A DNA stretch of 64,000 bases, from contig RSEE01000162.1 in assembly GCA_003971905.1 (NCBI GenBank), positions 1-64,000 of the forward strand, read 5' to 3'. Each line of letters begins with the position of its first letter. The first letter of the stretch is position 1. This DNA comes from Moniliella sp. 'wahieum' (taxonomy: Eukaryota; Basidiomycota; Moniliellomycetes; Moniliellales; Moniliellaceae). Below, piece by piece: positions 21,640 to 34,216 of this stretch. The notes below the pieces were generated by a model. That model was not told the origin of the DNA. It made no database searches and was given only the letters and a program-made list of their open reading frames with translations. The position numbers and the translations under genes are program-made.

Positions 21640-24600
21640 GGGGGCGGGCGGCGGCGGAGGAGGCGGGGGGGTGGGGGGGATGGGGGGGATGGGGCTAATG
21701 GGGCTGCGTTTTGGGGGCGGCGTGGGTTTGTTTTTTTCTTTTTTTCTTCGAGTGCAACACGGCCGCTGCCCCAGGCGCCACCGCCCGAGCGCCGGGCCAA
21801 CCCTAGCACTGCCGCCCGCGGCGGCGGTGTGGTTTCATATTGCAGCTGCCCGCCGCCGCCAACACAATGAACACTCGACGCTGGGTGCGTGCCTCTCGTC
21901 TTCCCTGCCGTCTCTTGTGGGCGTCGGCCGGCACCAGCGTATCCTTGGGGGCAGTGTGGGGGTGCCATCTCGTTCAAATCCAAGCGGAGCAGCCGGCAGC
22001 CATTCCCTCGGAGAGGATGGGCTCAGTGGACTGTGAGCATAATGCCAGTACTCCTGAGCAAGAGAAGGCCAACACTCACCCACCTATACGAGGGGAGACG
22101 GCATCAGGACCACCCAATCTGTAGAAGACCAGGGCGCAGGAGGTTGATGGTGTATAGCATTGCACACGAGCCTCAGAGGCTAGAGAATATTCCCCACTAC
22201 ACCAGCTTTGGGTCACACATTCTATCTGTCCAACATCCTGCAGAGGAATACAAGAACGCCCAAGAACAGGGACACACTCAAAATGATCCAACTAGTAACA
22301 TTAGTGTCTCCTCCTGGTCATCACAACGTGCCGTGTAATACTATAGAAAAGCTGGCCCACATCTAGTAATGTCGCACCTCTCTTCTTACCAACCCATTTC
22401 TTCGCATCCCCTCCCCCCTCCGCCAGCCATGCACGGTCAGCCGGTCAGGACACAATCTCTGCCCATACTCGCCTAGCGGGTGAGCACGGCGCTTTGGGAT
22501 GCATGAGTTAAGGCCGTCCTTCATCATGAAATGCATCAAACCTCTTGGGCTGAGTAGACCGACATCACATTACGTCACATGTCACATGCGCGCCCGTCGC
22601 TCTTGAATTCCGAAGCAGGGCGGAGTTGTCTGCAGATGATTGCGTCATCACCTGTGACATGTGACTGAAGCTCTGAAGGATTCGATCACCACATCACCAC
22701 ATCACTTGCCACATATGTCGAGCTAACTCCCCCGAACATCGAAGCTCGGACAGCGAAGTGGAAGGAGCGCAAGAAATTGGACTCCAAGCTTCACGAGCTT
22801 CAACCGTCTCAACGTTCAACGATTGGCAAGCCCATCAGTCTTCCGGAGGTTAACCTGGGTTGGCCCGGTGACCATCAGATCGTAGCCCTCCTTAAAAAGG
22901 CATCGAAAGCCTAATATAGGCGCGTTCGCAGCCTTCGTCGCGACCCGCCCGCGTTCGATCCATCGGGGGCTGGGACAAGTCGGCCCAATCCTGCGCGTGT
23001 CTCCGTGGTGCAGGTGTCCCGTCCGCAGGTGGCCCACGCCCAAGTCGCGACCACGGAAAATAGCCAGGTGCAAGCGGGAGGGTTATCGATTTGATGGCAT
23101 TGAGGTCATCGTCGAAGGCAATGTCAGCGCCAGCACGCATGTACCTGATCAACACACATCACCTTTGACGCTGTTCTTCTCCGACTCTCCTATATGTTCT
23201 GCCCCAGCTAGCGGCCTCCTCTCCTGGAATAGCATAACCATCTCTTCCTTTCATAGGCAACTGTCTTTTGGTTAATGATCTTCATGGCCTGCATGATGCA
23301 TGGCCGGTGACCGGTGACCAGAGGGCGCTATGTGTGCGGTTGAGGCTTAACTTGGCAATGGCGGTTGGGAGAAAAGAGGTAAGATCTAAGAAGGGATACG
23401 TGTGTAATCTCTCAGCTGCTGAGCTGAGCCAGGCTGAGGCTATGCTGAGCCTGAGTCTGCTTGAGCGCGCAGCTGAGCCGCAGCTGAGTCCGAGCAGGGC
23501 TCAAAGCGGCCTTTGACCGCTTAACGCTAGCTAAGCTCAGGCTGAGTTCTGCTTCTGCTGCCTGTCCATGTTCGCGCCGACTGTAGGACTGAGCCTGAGT
23601 CTGAGCGCGCTCCTCCTCAACGTCCACGTGCTGCTCAGCTTTTATTGGGTGGCTGTGGGACGTGGGTGCCGCCCATACTCAGGGTCTCAGTGCCCTGCCC
23701 CAGTATCTCAACAGGAGCCTGGTCGATGGACATGGCAGAGAGTACTCAACTATTGAACACTCGGACTGAGTGAGTAGTGAGTGCACAGAGCACTGACATG
23801 ACTGACAAGGGATGGAGTGGATAGAGCGTAACTCAGAATTTCAGACCTCCTATAAAAAAGGAGCCATCCAAACAAAGCGGCTCGCACGCCTGCCTTGGGA
23901 GGAAGGCACTGGGAACGGTGAGCGCTGAGCGTGAGCTGAGGCTCAACTCAGTACTCACCGATCGCCATTCAGATATTCAGGCTTAGTTCGGCCGAGGCAC
24001 AGCTGACACAGCCAATTTGCCGCACGCGCGGTGGTGGGGCCCATATTCATGAGTCCAGCACGTGGCCGCTCAGCCTGAGCCATTCAATTAACGCTCCCCA
24101 GTGCTGTGCCTCTGGCTTCAGCCACTGCCGTGTGGCGTGGGCGCGCGGCGTTGGACCCTGGAAGGAAACAGTCTGGTTTGGACACAGTCTGGGTTCCTGT
24201 CGGCCTTATTACGCACACGGCACTCACTGTACTCACTCAGCTCTCCACCACAGTGGGGGTTTGTGTGGCCCCGTCCGCTCGTCGAGTGTTCAGCACGTCA
24301 AACAACCACTGTTCAGAACGTTCAGACGTTCAGCTTCAAGCTTCAGCCATTCCCTATTCAGAATTCAGATCGCAGATGGGCGGTGCAACAGCCTGCAGCA
24401 ACTGGCAGGCGCACCAGGGCAGCCGAAGAGCCTGGCGAAGGATCATTCTATCATAGGGGTGACGTGGGTGGCAGCGGAGATGTGAGACGGGGGCTGCCCA
24501 GGCTTGCCAGGCAAAGGAAGAGACAGGAGGATGCCCAATCCATGAGGGAGACAAGCGCGGCAGGAGCAGGCGGGTATGTAGGGATGTCGGTGGATGTCAG

Positions 24601-25257
24601 TACATGTCAGTTGCACCAGGCAGGAGCGCAGGTGGTGGTGGACGCGAATTCGATGACGGAGCACAGCCCCGAGACGAGCGCGGCGCCGCGCCAGACGGGT
24701 GCAGACGGGTGCTCCTATGATGCGCTCAGCGCTCAGATGCACACGCGCGCCCCAGCACAGCACCGCAAACCGCGCATGGTGAATGGGACGCGCGGCATGG
24801 CAGGCCGGAGAAGGAGCACGCGTCAATCTTCCATTCGCTGAGCGGGAGCTCGCTGGTGCAAGTGAATGTGATGGCGATGCTGCTGACGCACAGCTGTGCT
24901 GCTGAAGCTTCAGCTGAAGCCTGTGAAGCTCGCTGAACGCCCCGTCCCTCCCAGATGTTCGATCATCACAACTCGATCAATGAGATCATGATCATCGGCC
25001 ATCATCGATCCTGCACCCATTCGCACCCAGGGTACACTGCGTACACTCAGTACACCCTGTACACTCAGTTACTGGAACCGCTGGCTGATTATAGAACGTC
25101 ATGCGTCATGTCCTCATCTGTCGTTCGTCATCTACTCCACGAAGCCTGCCCTCGACCCTCCCGCCCTCCCGCTCCCCTCCCCTCGTCGTAAGCCCCGGAG
25201 CCTCAGGCCTCAGCATCCGCTCGCAGCGCCTCGCCCATCCCCACCATCATCTCCCCC
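21640..25257. other. Gene-free stretch, CTGAG-rich
   Basis: About 3.6 kb with no recognised gene. Near 21640-21740 there is a very C/G-rich leader of importin. At 23400-23640 and 23900-24000 the sequence is saturated with CTGAGC/GCTCAG words, with frequent inverted neighbours. TCACATG and ATCACCAC repeats lie at 22560-22710. A GTACACTCA repeat lies at 25030-25070. All frames look like chance. Confidence 0.5.
22575..22588. repeat. Palindromic heptamer repeat (ACATGTC)2
   Basis: tcacatgtcacatg: two tandem copies of a 7-bp unit whose core ACATGT is self-complementary. Confidence 0.7.
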
Positions 25258-28200
25258 ATGGCCGCCGTCTCGCCGGTATGTTCGGCCTCGACTCGGGCCG
25301 CCATCCTCCTACCAGCAGTGCTGCTGGCCAGCCGGACCCCATGGCTGCTCATCCCGTCGACCCTGCCCCCCAGCCGTCGTCGGAAGATGTCCCGCCCAAG
25401 CCAGCAGACGCCGCCGCTGCACCCGATCTTCTTCCCAGCCCTACCGTGGCCGAACCGAAGAAGGTGCTTCGGGCAGCCCACACTGCCCACGCTCCCCTCC
25501 ACACGGGTCCTGACACGGGCAGTCCCCTCGGCGCTTCTTCCCTTCTGCAGGGCTCACCTGCCCCTCCGTCCATCCCCCATCCATCCGCCTTGACGAGCGA
25601 GCAAGTGCTCCGGGCGGAGCAAGTCACAGTCAGGGGAGCAGCATCGACGACGCCGAGTCCCAACGTCACTACCTGTCTCCCCAACCTCCGTCCAGTCATG
25701 GCCCGAGCCCTGCCTCGTTTGACACTGTGCTGGAACCTTCTTCAACCGACGCGCCGCTTTCGGCGGGACCGTCTGATATCCCAGCCCCGTTCGAGCAGTG
25801 AGGAGCGCATCCCTGTTCAACTCAGCAGGGACGCTTCGTCTCAGTCTCCCGGAATACGGCAGCATCAGCGCCCCCCTCCGCCCACGGCCTGGCCGCGCCC
25901 CGGCATCCCAACTGTGATCACGTCTCCCGAAGGCCTGGCCCGGCGTCAACGCAGTCCCGGCCATTCGCGGCACTCGTCGATGACGGACCAAAATCCGGCG
26001 CTGACGGCGGTTGATGGGCTTGGATTCAGCTTATCCCTACCCAGCGCTCAATGTGAACACGCCCAACAAACGCAGTCTCGCCCACTCGGTTGATGCGTCT
26101 CATCCTTCGTCTCCGGGCGGTGGGTCGGTAGACCAGCGCCACGTTGGATCTTCCGCAGTGCCCCACTCGCATCCTCGCCAGGGTCAAACGGACAATAGCA
26201 GTGCGACGGTGTCGCCCCACAGTGCCGTTTCCCGCTCAAAGGGTCGGGGTCGAGCGAGTCGCCGTACCCCCGCACACGCCTATCACCCGCGACGGCACGG
26301 GCAGGTTTGGGTTCCGAGACATTATTGATCTAGCCACCATGAGTCCGCTTGACTTTTTGAGTGTGACCGAGGCGGAGTCGGACGACGGCCTGCACGATCC
26401 CGAGATGGGCGAGAAAACGTCCAAGGGGTCATGGTCGAGCCAGCGCCGGAGCAGGTTGCTGCGTCGGGGAACGCATCCGCGCCGGAACTATCGTCAAGAG
26501 GTGCGGGAAAAAGAGGCGGAGGCGGCTGGGGAGGCAGGCCCTAAGCCGCCGCGTGGAAGAGATGGAACGGACGGGGGTGCGCGGCATAGTGAATTTGGGT
26601 ACGGTGTTGATTGTGGGGGTGTTGATGTTTTTGCTGGATACCCCATCTACAGCCACTACCATGGCCTGTACAAGTACTCCAAGCTGGGTGGGTATGGGCT
26701 GGGAGGTGCCAACAGTTCGGGCCAAGTGGGGGCGCTCTACCGGGCATCCGCACCACCTTGATCGACCCCGATACTCCCCGGGATGCCTACACGCGATTGG
26801 GCGAGGATGGTGTGACAACGTACGAATTGGTCTTTTCCGACGAGTTCAACACTCCTGGCCGCAGTTTTTACCCTGGTGATGTACGTTGTTTTCATCTTTG
26901 TTTTTGGCATGTGTCTCGTGGGGGTGTGAAAGAGAGGAAGAATACTGATGGACATGTGATGCGCTTGCCTGCCTCCCCTCACAGGACCCCTTTTGGGAAG
27001 CTGTCAACCTCAACTACTGGCGTACGTACCGTTGACTACTCGTTCCTCTGTTCTCTTGTCGCAGTCTCTTGACTTTTCTAACCTGTTTATTCTGGAACCT
27101 ACCCCGTTTACCTTGTGCAGAAACGAACAATTACGAGTGGTATGACCCTGCCGCCGTCACGACGCGCGACGGAGCCTTGACAATTTCGCTCACCCAGCAT
27201 CCCGAGCACAACCTCAACTTCCGTGGGGGGATGATCCAGTGGAACAAGTTCTGCTTTACAGGTGGAATCATTGCTGTCAGTGTCCGTTCCTGGTCAAGCC
27301 CGAGTCGCAGGGCTGTGGCCAGCGATTTGGATGATGGGCAACCTCGGCCGTGCTGGGTACGGTGCTTCGCTAGAGGGACCTGGCCTTACACGTACGATAG
27401 CTGTGACACGGGCACGTTGGCCAACCAAACCATCCTGCAACTGGTATGTTCCTCTCTGAGTTCTCCCTTTGCTTGTTGTTTGCCTTTGTTGGCCTTTGGC
27501 CCGCGGCTCGGTGGGAGAGGAGGGGGAGAGGAAGGGATGTGGCTGACCATTGAACTAGGTATGCCCAACTCGACGCTCCTCGGCGATTGTATGTTTAACG
27601 GGCAATTTGGCACCAAGGCGTTAAGTTTTCTTTCCGGCCAACGCTTTCGTCGTGCACATGTCCTGGGAGGACCATCCTGGTCCGCAAAACAAGGATGGGA
27701 CGTTCAAGGGCCGTGCCGCGCCCGAGTTGGACATTTTCGAAGCCCAAGTGAGTTCAACCAAGGGCATGACGGTCAGTCAAAGTCTGCAGTTGGCGCCGTT
27801 TAACGCGTACTACAAGCTCTCCCATCCCGCCGAGCTTACAACAACCAGTCGCGCACCAATTCCTACACGGGTGAGCGCACACAGCAAGCCGCGTCCGGAG
27901 TCACTCCCAGGACCAGACCGCGGTACAATACCTCAACGATAGCTCGCCTGGCATTTTTGCCGACTATGCTGTCGAATACACGCCGGGGTACGATGGGTTC
28001 ATCAAGTGGGAGGCGGATGGACGGCCAGCGTGGATGTTAAATTCGAGTCAATTGGAAGGGACCCAGTGGCTGGGATCTCGCGGCGGCCTATCCCGGAGGA
28101 GCCGCTGTACATTATTATGGTGTGTGTTTCCCCCTTTCCCTCTTCCCCCCCACACCGAGAGAATGGTAGATACTGACACTGGCTCCACCTCTTGGTAGCT

Positions 28201-28639
28201 CCGACTATGAAGAACTTGGGCATTTCTCAGAACTTTGGCTCGCCAGCTAGAGCTGGAGCAGTTGAAGTGGCCGAACGAGATGGCTGTGGACCATGTGCGG
28301 GTGTACCAAGAGCCCGGAAAGACCAATGTGGGATGTGATCCGCACGACTTCCCCACCAAGGATTACATTAACCGCCATATTGAAGCGTACACCAACCCCA
28401 ACCTAACTCTGTGGGGCAACAGCAAGCGAGGGCGGGTACGGCCAACGTGGCCGCGCAACCGTCTGTATCCGGGCGGGTGCAATGCGCCGTCTTCCACCTA
28501 CCCGGGCAGTCCATTGGCCAAGCTGCCTGAAGCACCTAGCTATCCGTCCTGGAAATCGATCCCAACGATGCCAACTGCGCGGTTCCAAACAGCACTGATC
28601 CCTCGTCTCACACTTTTGTATCCAGGATGCACCTCTTGA
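25258..28639 (+). CDS. KRE6/SKN1-like beta-glucan synthesis protein 1 (GH16 fold)
   Basis: This is a type II membrane protein of the SKN1/KRE6 family, needed for beta-1,6-glucan in the wall. A long Ser/Pro-rich cytosolic part (from about 25258, start not certain) leads to [20 protein letters not shown], then the signal anchor [20 protein letters not shown] followed by [10 protein letters not shown]. The lumenal GH16-like domain has [93 protein letters not shown] (the usual catalytic-region motif), [15 protein letters not shown] and [19 protein letters not shown]. Introns: 26881-26984, 27022-27120, 27444-27558 and about 28120-28198. Frame breaks occur near 26630, 27290 and 27640 and around 27850-28200. 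The C-terminus has [11 protein letters not shown] where the paralogue at 47.4 kb ends, then runs on about 45 residues to 28639. Confidence 0.88.
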
Positions 28640-30017
28640 TATCCCCCCCCCCCGCCCTCTCCTTTCCCCCTTTCCACCGACTGGCAGAATTTTCACCTCT
28701 CAGGAAAATGCCAAGACGACTCAGCAGTGTGTCCCCCTGAGCGCCTGTGGGCGCCTGAGCTGCTCTGCCCCGAATCTTCATGTCATATCTCGTTGCTACC
28801 CCCTCCTTGCCTTGTTCAGTCTCCGCCACTCTGATCCCCCGTTCGCCTCGTTTTATGGTACCCCATTTTGGTTCTTCTGTTCATTCATCCATCGCTACTG
28901 TCTGATACCTCGGGCGTTTCGCAGTCGCATTCTAACCACCGAGGAAACGAGATGGAAACTGGCCATGCATATCATATGGCCATGAACACATAACTACGTT
29001 TCTAGCAGATCGGGATATAGATGGGGAAAGTGGTACACAGGCGAGCCGCTTTTGAGCTCTACTGCCTCTATCACAGTATAGAGTGGAAAAAAATCCAAGT
29101 CCGCGTCACGTCACTCCCCGTCGGGTGGTTGCCTGCCTTGACGAGTTTTGGGCCCAGGCAAAAGCCTTGCTGGACGCGGTCGTCTTTCTTGCCTTATGCT
29201 GGACAACACGGCAGGTTTTGTCCCCACGTCTTCTCGCAACGCTAATGTAACGAGGGGACTGGGCGGGGCTGGGGCTGAGCGAGGTGCGGTGGTGATAATC
29301 TCTCGATATTATTGATTGGTGATCTTCTTTCCATCAACTGTGGCGCATCAACGACCAGGCCCGCCCATTCACGGACAGATGCTATATTGACGGAGCGGTC
29401 CTAATCAAGCTCCAAGTGGATGTCACATCGTGGCATGTAGAAAAAACACAGGACTGGCAAATGACAAACAAACTACTATACATACACACGTACCCTCAAC
29501 ACAGTTCTCCTTACATCAAAAAGCCCCCAAAGAGTGCAAAAGTATATCAACATAAACACAGCAAACGTCAAATCGTAATAACAAAGTACTGGCTCCAAAT
29601 CCCGTTCGCGTCGTAAGTAGATGCAGCCTTCGTCCGTGCGCACATCATCATAGTATGACCGACCGGTTGGGCTTGGACTTATTTTGGGGCTCGAGAAGTA
29701 TTGGGTGTTGTCACAAGTCCATCCACCAACTTCGCCCGCCCGGATTCATCAATGCGGTCATGTTGGTTTTGACCCGTGTCACAACGGGTGCGATGGACGC
29801 CTGGCCGAGGGAAGGACTAAGTACGACATTCCCGCTGCTCGTGCCGTTTTCGCGGGGGGTACGGTTCAAGCCCGCAGAGGGCATGCGGGGCAACGAGAAG
29901 GGGGAGCCAGCGTGGCTGCAGAGTCGGGGTGGTGGCCGCAGGGAAAGCCGGAGTAGAGGGGCGTTTTGGAATGCACTCGAGCTGCGTTCGCCTCTCAGTG
30001 CTGGGGGTGGGGTGCTG
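28640..30017. other. Convergent intergenic region
   Basis: About 1.4 kb between KRE6-like 1 and PRMT5. It contains a C run at 28645-28654. No gene recognised. Confidence 0.5.
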
Positions 30018-32578
30018 TCAACCGAGAGGGGCGACATATCCATATCCATATCCAGGAAGAGGCGAGTCGAGTCCCGTACCTGAACCTGTACCTGTACCGC
30101 TCCGGCCAGATGGTGTGACACCCCCCTGTGCTGCCGGAAGCGGTAGGAACGTTTCGGCGTACCATTCGTACCACACTCTCCGCTCCGTCGTCATTCGCCA
30201 CATGTGTACGTCCAGCTCGCAGTTGGGGGGAGCGTAGAGCGGGGCAGAAAAGGGAAGAAGAGGGGAGGCCAAGAGGTGAGTCCTGCTGTTGCCTGTCCGG
30301 GATCTGGGTGGGTACTAAGGCCAATATCGCCATAAAGACGGGCTTCAAAGTATCCTACCAAGCCATGCACCACCGAGGCAAGCGGGAGGTAAAACGTGAG
30401 TGCGGTGGTACGAACGTTGGCCGAATTGTTCAACGGCAGTCCTGAGCCTTCGTCGAGCGGTACGGGCGATCGCGTTGGACTAAATTGAAAGTCCCAAGCC
30501 CGCTGGATGGGGGCCCAACCACCACGTCCGCCTAACGCGGCAGGGCAACCAGGTTGGTTTGCAAGAACAGCGTAGGGTGTCTCGAGGGCATCACGTTCGT
30601 AGCCCTTCTGTCGCAGGGATTCACATGGGCACTCTTGGATCGAAGTAAAGGTGAGGGGAGGTGACAGGGGTCACGAAATTGCCACGAACGAAGGAATGAA
30701 GATCCCATCAGCTAAAGAGAAAAGGGGTTAATCATGTCAGCAAGTGAACCACACAGCCCCTGCCTTGCCATAGTCACAGCCTGGGCAGATACCTGGGCAA
30801 AACATACCTTTGAGAAACCGTTTGGCTCCATCCAGCATCTCGGGACCCAACGTATTGTCACCAAACGAGCCCAACAGCTCCGAAACGATCAGATCAGCTT
30901 TATCATTGTCACGAGGTAATGGAGGCAACAAGCGCAGATCGCCATTCAGGATCGTGACGCGCTCGACCCCCACTCGTTGGCCCGCCGGTCCTGCAACACT
31001 ACAACCGCATGAGGGTTGTTCTCTATGGCGGTTACATGTACCTGGACATGACTGCGCCAGGACGCAGCCAGACATCGGGCCACCAACACTCCCCTTCCTG
31101 CCCCACACACCCAGATCCGGATCCCGTGCTCGCCCGCCTGTGGTTGCAAAGTCCAGGAGCGCAGCGGCCACGGCATCCTCGTAGAGATTGTACTTAACTT
31201 CATCCCGTTCTTGTATGGCGTATGTGCTGGAAGTACAGGGATCCAGCAGCAAAGGTTGGAGCGGGGCTTGGAGCTTGTTGGTGGTATGCGTGAGCGTCAA
31301 TGCATCGAGATCATGGGTCAAGGTGGTTGTGGTGATACGGGCAAAATGCTTAATATAGGTGAGGTAGGCGTCGCTGCCTCCGCGGGTATGCTCGGGGGGA
31401 GGGGTATGCGTCTCGGAGAGGAGGATTCTCGGTTTTTGGGGGAAGACGGAACGAAGCAAAGCCTGGGCCGCCTTGCTTAGGACAGGAAAGCCCTTGGCAT
31501 TGCTCATGAAGAAGAAGCGGGGATGGACAGGCCTGCAACAGGTTCTGATGCCCAGCGGCCCATGACGCGGCGTTGAACGGGCAAGGGCGCTCGTAGATCG
31601 AGCAAAACCTTGACTCTTGGGTTCTGCCGGCACACATCCTGGATTGTGCTCCAGGTTTCCCATGCCCAGTCGTCATCCACCCGTCTCAACACGGCGGCCG
31701 ACTTGCCCGACGGTTGGGACGGTTCCCTGGCCAATTTCTGAGCCAGCCGATGAGGACTGGTGATGGGAAGGGAGATTAGGAGCGACATGGTTTGTCCAGC
31801 AGCGGGACTGGTACTTGCCGAGGCAAGTTTCAAAGCAAGCTGCCACGGTCCGAGCATAAAAGGGGAGGAACCTCCTTCGTTCTGGATCGCTTGAAGGAGC
31901 CGGAAGTACCACAGCAGGCGCATTGAGGTGGGCAGCATAGGCCACTTCCTGTATCAGGGCCAATTCTGCGTCCAGACGCATGCCTTCGTCCGCCGCATCG
32001 AGTTCGAGCCATGGACTGAGAAGAAGCGTGACGTCAGAGGCTGCCTCAGAGGTGGTGAGGGTAACCTCGTCGTTGCGAAATGCAGGGTTGGCGCGCCAAA
32101 GCTCCGCTTCGCGTACAACGGGGGTTGGGGCGGCGTCCGGCCCTACTGCTGCCCCGCCGGCCAAGTTGAGGCGGGAGGAGCTCAGCGCCATACCGCTCGA
32201 CCCGGGATCGGGGGCTTCAATGCACATACGTTCCCAGCGCTGTCTCCACTGCGGGGTGGTGAGGTCAGTGGCGACAAAGGAGTAACCTTCAGCACGTGCA
32301 GCAGCCAGAGCTCGTTGGGCCGGGGGGAGGTGGGCGTGGACAGGATCAGGCGTAGTAGCCCGAAGATGGAGGGCATTGCTGTGGGAGACTTCGTCGAGCG
32401 TCTCGAGCAAGCCGAGGCGCATGCCGGCGGACCGGCGCCGCGCCGGGGGCGAGCGGCGGATGGGGGCGCTGGCCAACGAGGCCCCGGATACATAGACGCC
32501 CACTGGCAGGACACCCGTCGCCCATGAGGAAACGAGGAGAGTTGGTGGCGCGGCGTAAATGGAAGAGGTCGGGGGCAA
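30018..32578 (-). CDS. PRMT5-type protein arginine methyltransferase (Skb1/Hsl7)
   Basis: This is a type II (symmetric) protein arginine methyltransferase. The N-terminal TIM-barrel part shows SPWLELDAADEGMRLDAELA, EVAYAAHLNAPAVVLPAP, and DDWAWETWSTIQDVCRQN. AKGFPVLSKAAQALLRSVF follows. The Rossmann part has motif I GAGRGVLVARCL, the post-I VTAIENNPHAVVVL and the double-E loop SELLGSFGDNTLGPEMLDG. The C-terminal beta-barrel has HGLVGYFEARLYGDIGLS, TSWPPLFFP and VWYEWYAETFL. An intron at 30712-30807 (GTATGT...TAG) joins FLK-ADGIFIPS, as in the family. Several one-base frame breaks occur (about 31690, 31500, 31090 and 30430). The start at 32578 (MPPTSSIYAAPPTLL) is the first ATG of the TIM-barrel frame. 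Length of about 800 residues is somewhat above human PRMT5. Confidence 0.9.
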
Positions 32579-33057
32579 AGCGAGAGGGATGGGGGGGGGC
32601 AGGCCATAGGGAGTTTAGCACTCGCTTACTAGTCTTGCTGCGCGCTGATGCGGAGCCTTCAAGCGTCAAATGCGTAAACGCCTAATAGCCGCGAGGGGAA
32701 GCTGGCGCAAAAATCAAGCAAGCCACAAGTTGGAGGGATATATCAGGTCGGCAAGGAATGATACCAAGTTGAACTCGCCGTTAACCAACAGCTGCTGGCC
32801 CACTGTTGAGTATTATAGGAAGAGTTGGGGTGGCAGAAGAAAGAAGAGAAGAGAATACAGCACGTGTACTTGATTGTGCCATCGTCTTCAACGCCAACAA
32901 AGTAACAAGGTTAGCACGTACCTTCTCCAGCTTCACATTCTCAGATCTCACTGCACTATTCACATGTTCACAGGCGAAAGCATCTCCACCCGTTCTTTTC
33001 TGCATCTATCCCCGATCAACCGATTATTTCGATGACAAGACTGACACAGGGCTCAGT

Positions 33058-33071
33058 TGAGTACTGAGTAC
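33058..33071. repeat. Palindromic heptamer repeat (AGTACTG)2
   Basis: tgagtactgagtac: 7-bp unit with self-complementary core AGTACT. Confidence 0.65.
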
Positions 33072-34153
33072 ACAGTAGAGTTACTACCTATTAGTCACTC
33101 GATCACGATGCCCTTCCGCAGCAGCTCCAACGTCGTTCAACGTTCTTTTTCACACATATGTCGCAGCTCCCCCCCGCGGCCACAAGAAAAGAATGCGGTA
33201 CTAGACTTTTGTTTGTTGTTTCGTAAGCTTTTGATGGGCTTTTCATACACCATGGATCAACATGTGTACTGGTTGCGGATACATATCGATATTTTCCGGC
33301 CCGGCGTGGAGAAGAAAACGCAAGTAGTGCTTGCGGGGATGCCGTGAGAACCTCCCCTTTCAAAAGTCGCTTGCCCAGCTACATGCAGCATGTCAAGAAC
33401 GCCCAGGAACACCCTCTCCTTGATCGATCCGCCTCTTCTTTCCAACGTTGTTCGAACACTGAACATATTGAACATCGACGACGTTTACGTTGGATAGTAA
33501 TGCTAAAAGCGCTAATGAATAATCGATGAAGATTAATGACATTGACATGTGTGTGACATGTGACAATGAACTAGAGCCGACGACAATGCCACAATAGCCC
33601 CGCCGCAGCCCCACATGTAGCCCCTTGGAGCCCCTTGTAGCCCCCATCACGCACATCACATCACATGGAGAGACGGACATGGTGGCTGGGACATGGCGCC
33701 TCGGACTTTATACATACCAGCTGACAGCGTCTCTCTTACAGCTTCCCACCCTCTAAAGATCTCAACCGTTGAGAGCTAAAGAACGCCCTCAGTGTATGAG
33801 TACTCAGCTGGGAGTGCTGACATATCCAAAATGCCTTGCGAGAGGAGCTAACTACCGTGCCTGCTGGTTGTCCGCATTGCGGGTCTCACATATATTAGAG
33901 GCTCAATAGTTAACGTTCCGCGTTATAGTGCGAACATCCCAAGATACGCTTACTAGGTCACTAGGTCACTAGCCCCTGCGCCGCCCTGCGCCGCCCTCAA
34001 AAAACAGGTTGTTAATCACTCTTCGCTGCTCTCCGCACCTCAGGGCCTCAGAATCCACCCAGAGTTTTCCGGTGGGGCCAAAAGCAGGTACGAGAAACCG
34101 AGACAATACATACGTACGAGCACTTGGCACGTACAAAAAGTGGGTTTGGCCTC

Positions 34154-34173
34154 GGTTACCGGTTACCGGTTAC
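34154..34173. repeat. Palindromic heptamer repeat (ACCGGTT)2.9
   Basis: ggttaccggttaccggttac: 7-bp unit whose core ACCGGT is self-complementary. Confidence 0.8.
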
Positions 34174-34180
34174 CCGTTAA

Positions 34181-34216
34181 GCCTTAGGCCTTAGGCCTAA
34201 CCTTAGGCCTTAGGCT
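34181..34216. repeat. Palindromic heptamer repeat (AGGCCTT)n, interrupted
   Basis: Two runs of the 7-bp unit TTAGGCC (core AGGCCT) are separated by TAACC. They start eight bases after the ACCGGTT array. The word resembles the TTAGGG telomere repeat, but the unit is different and internal. Confidence 0.8.

Noticed and set aside
34181-34216. Interstitial telomere
   Set aside because: The unit is TTAGGCC and not TTAGGG, and it fits the palindromic heptamer family found throughout the window.
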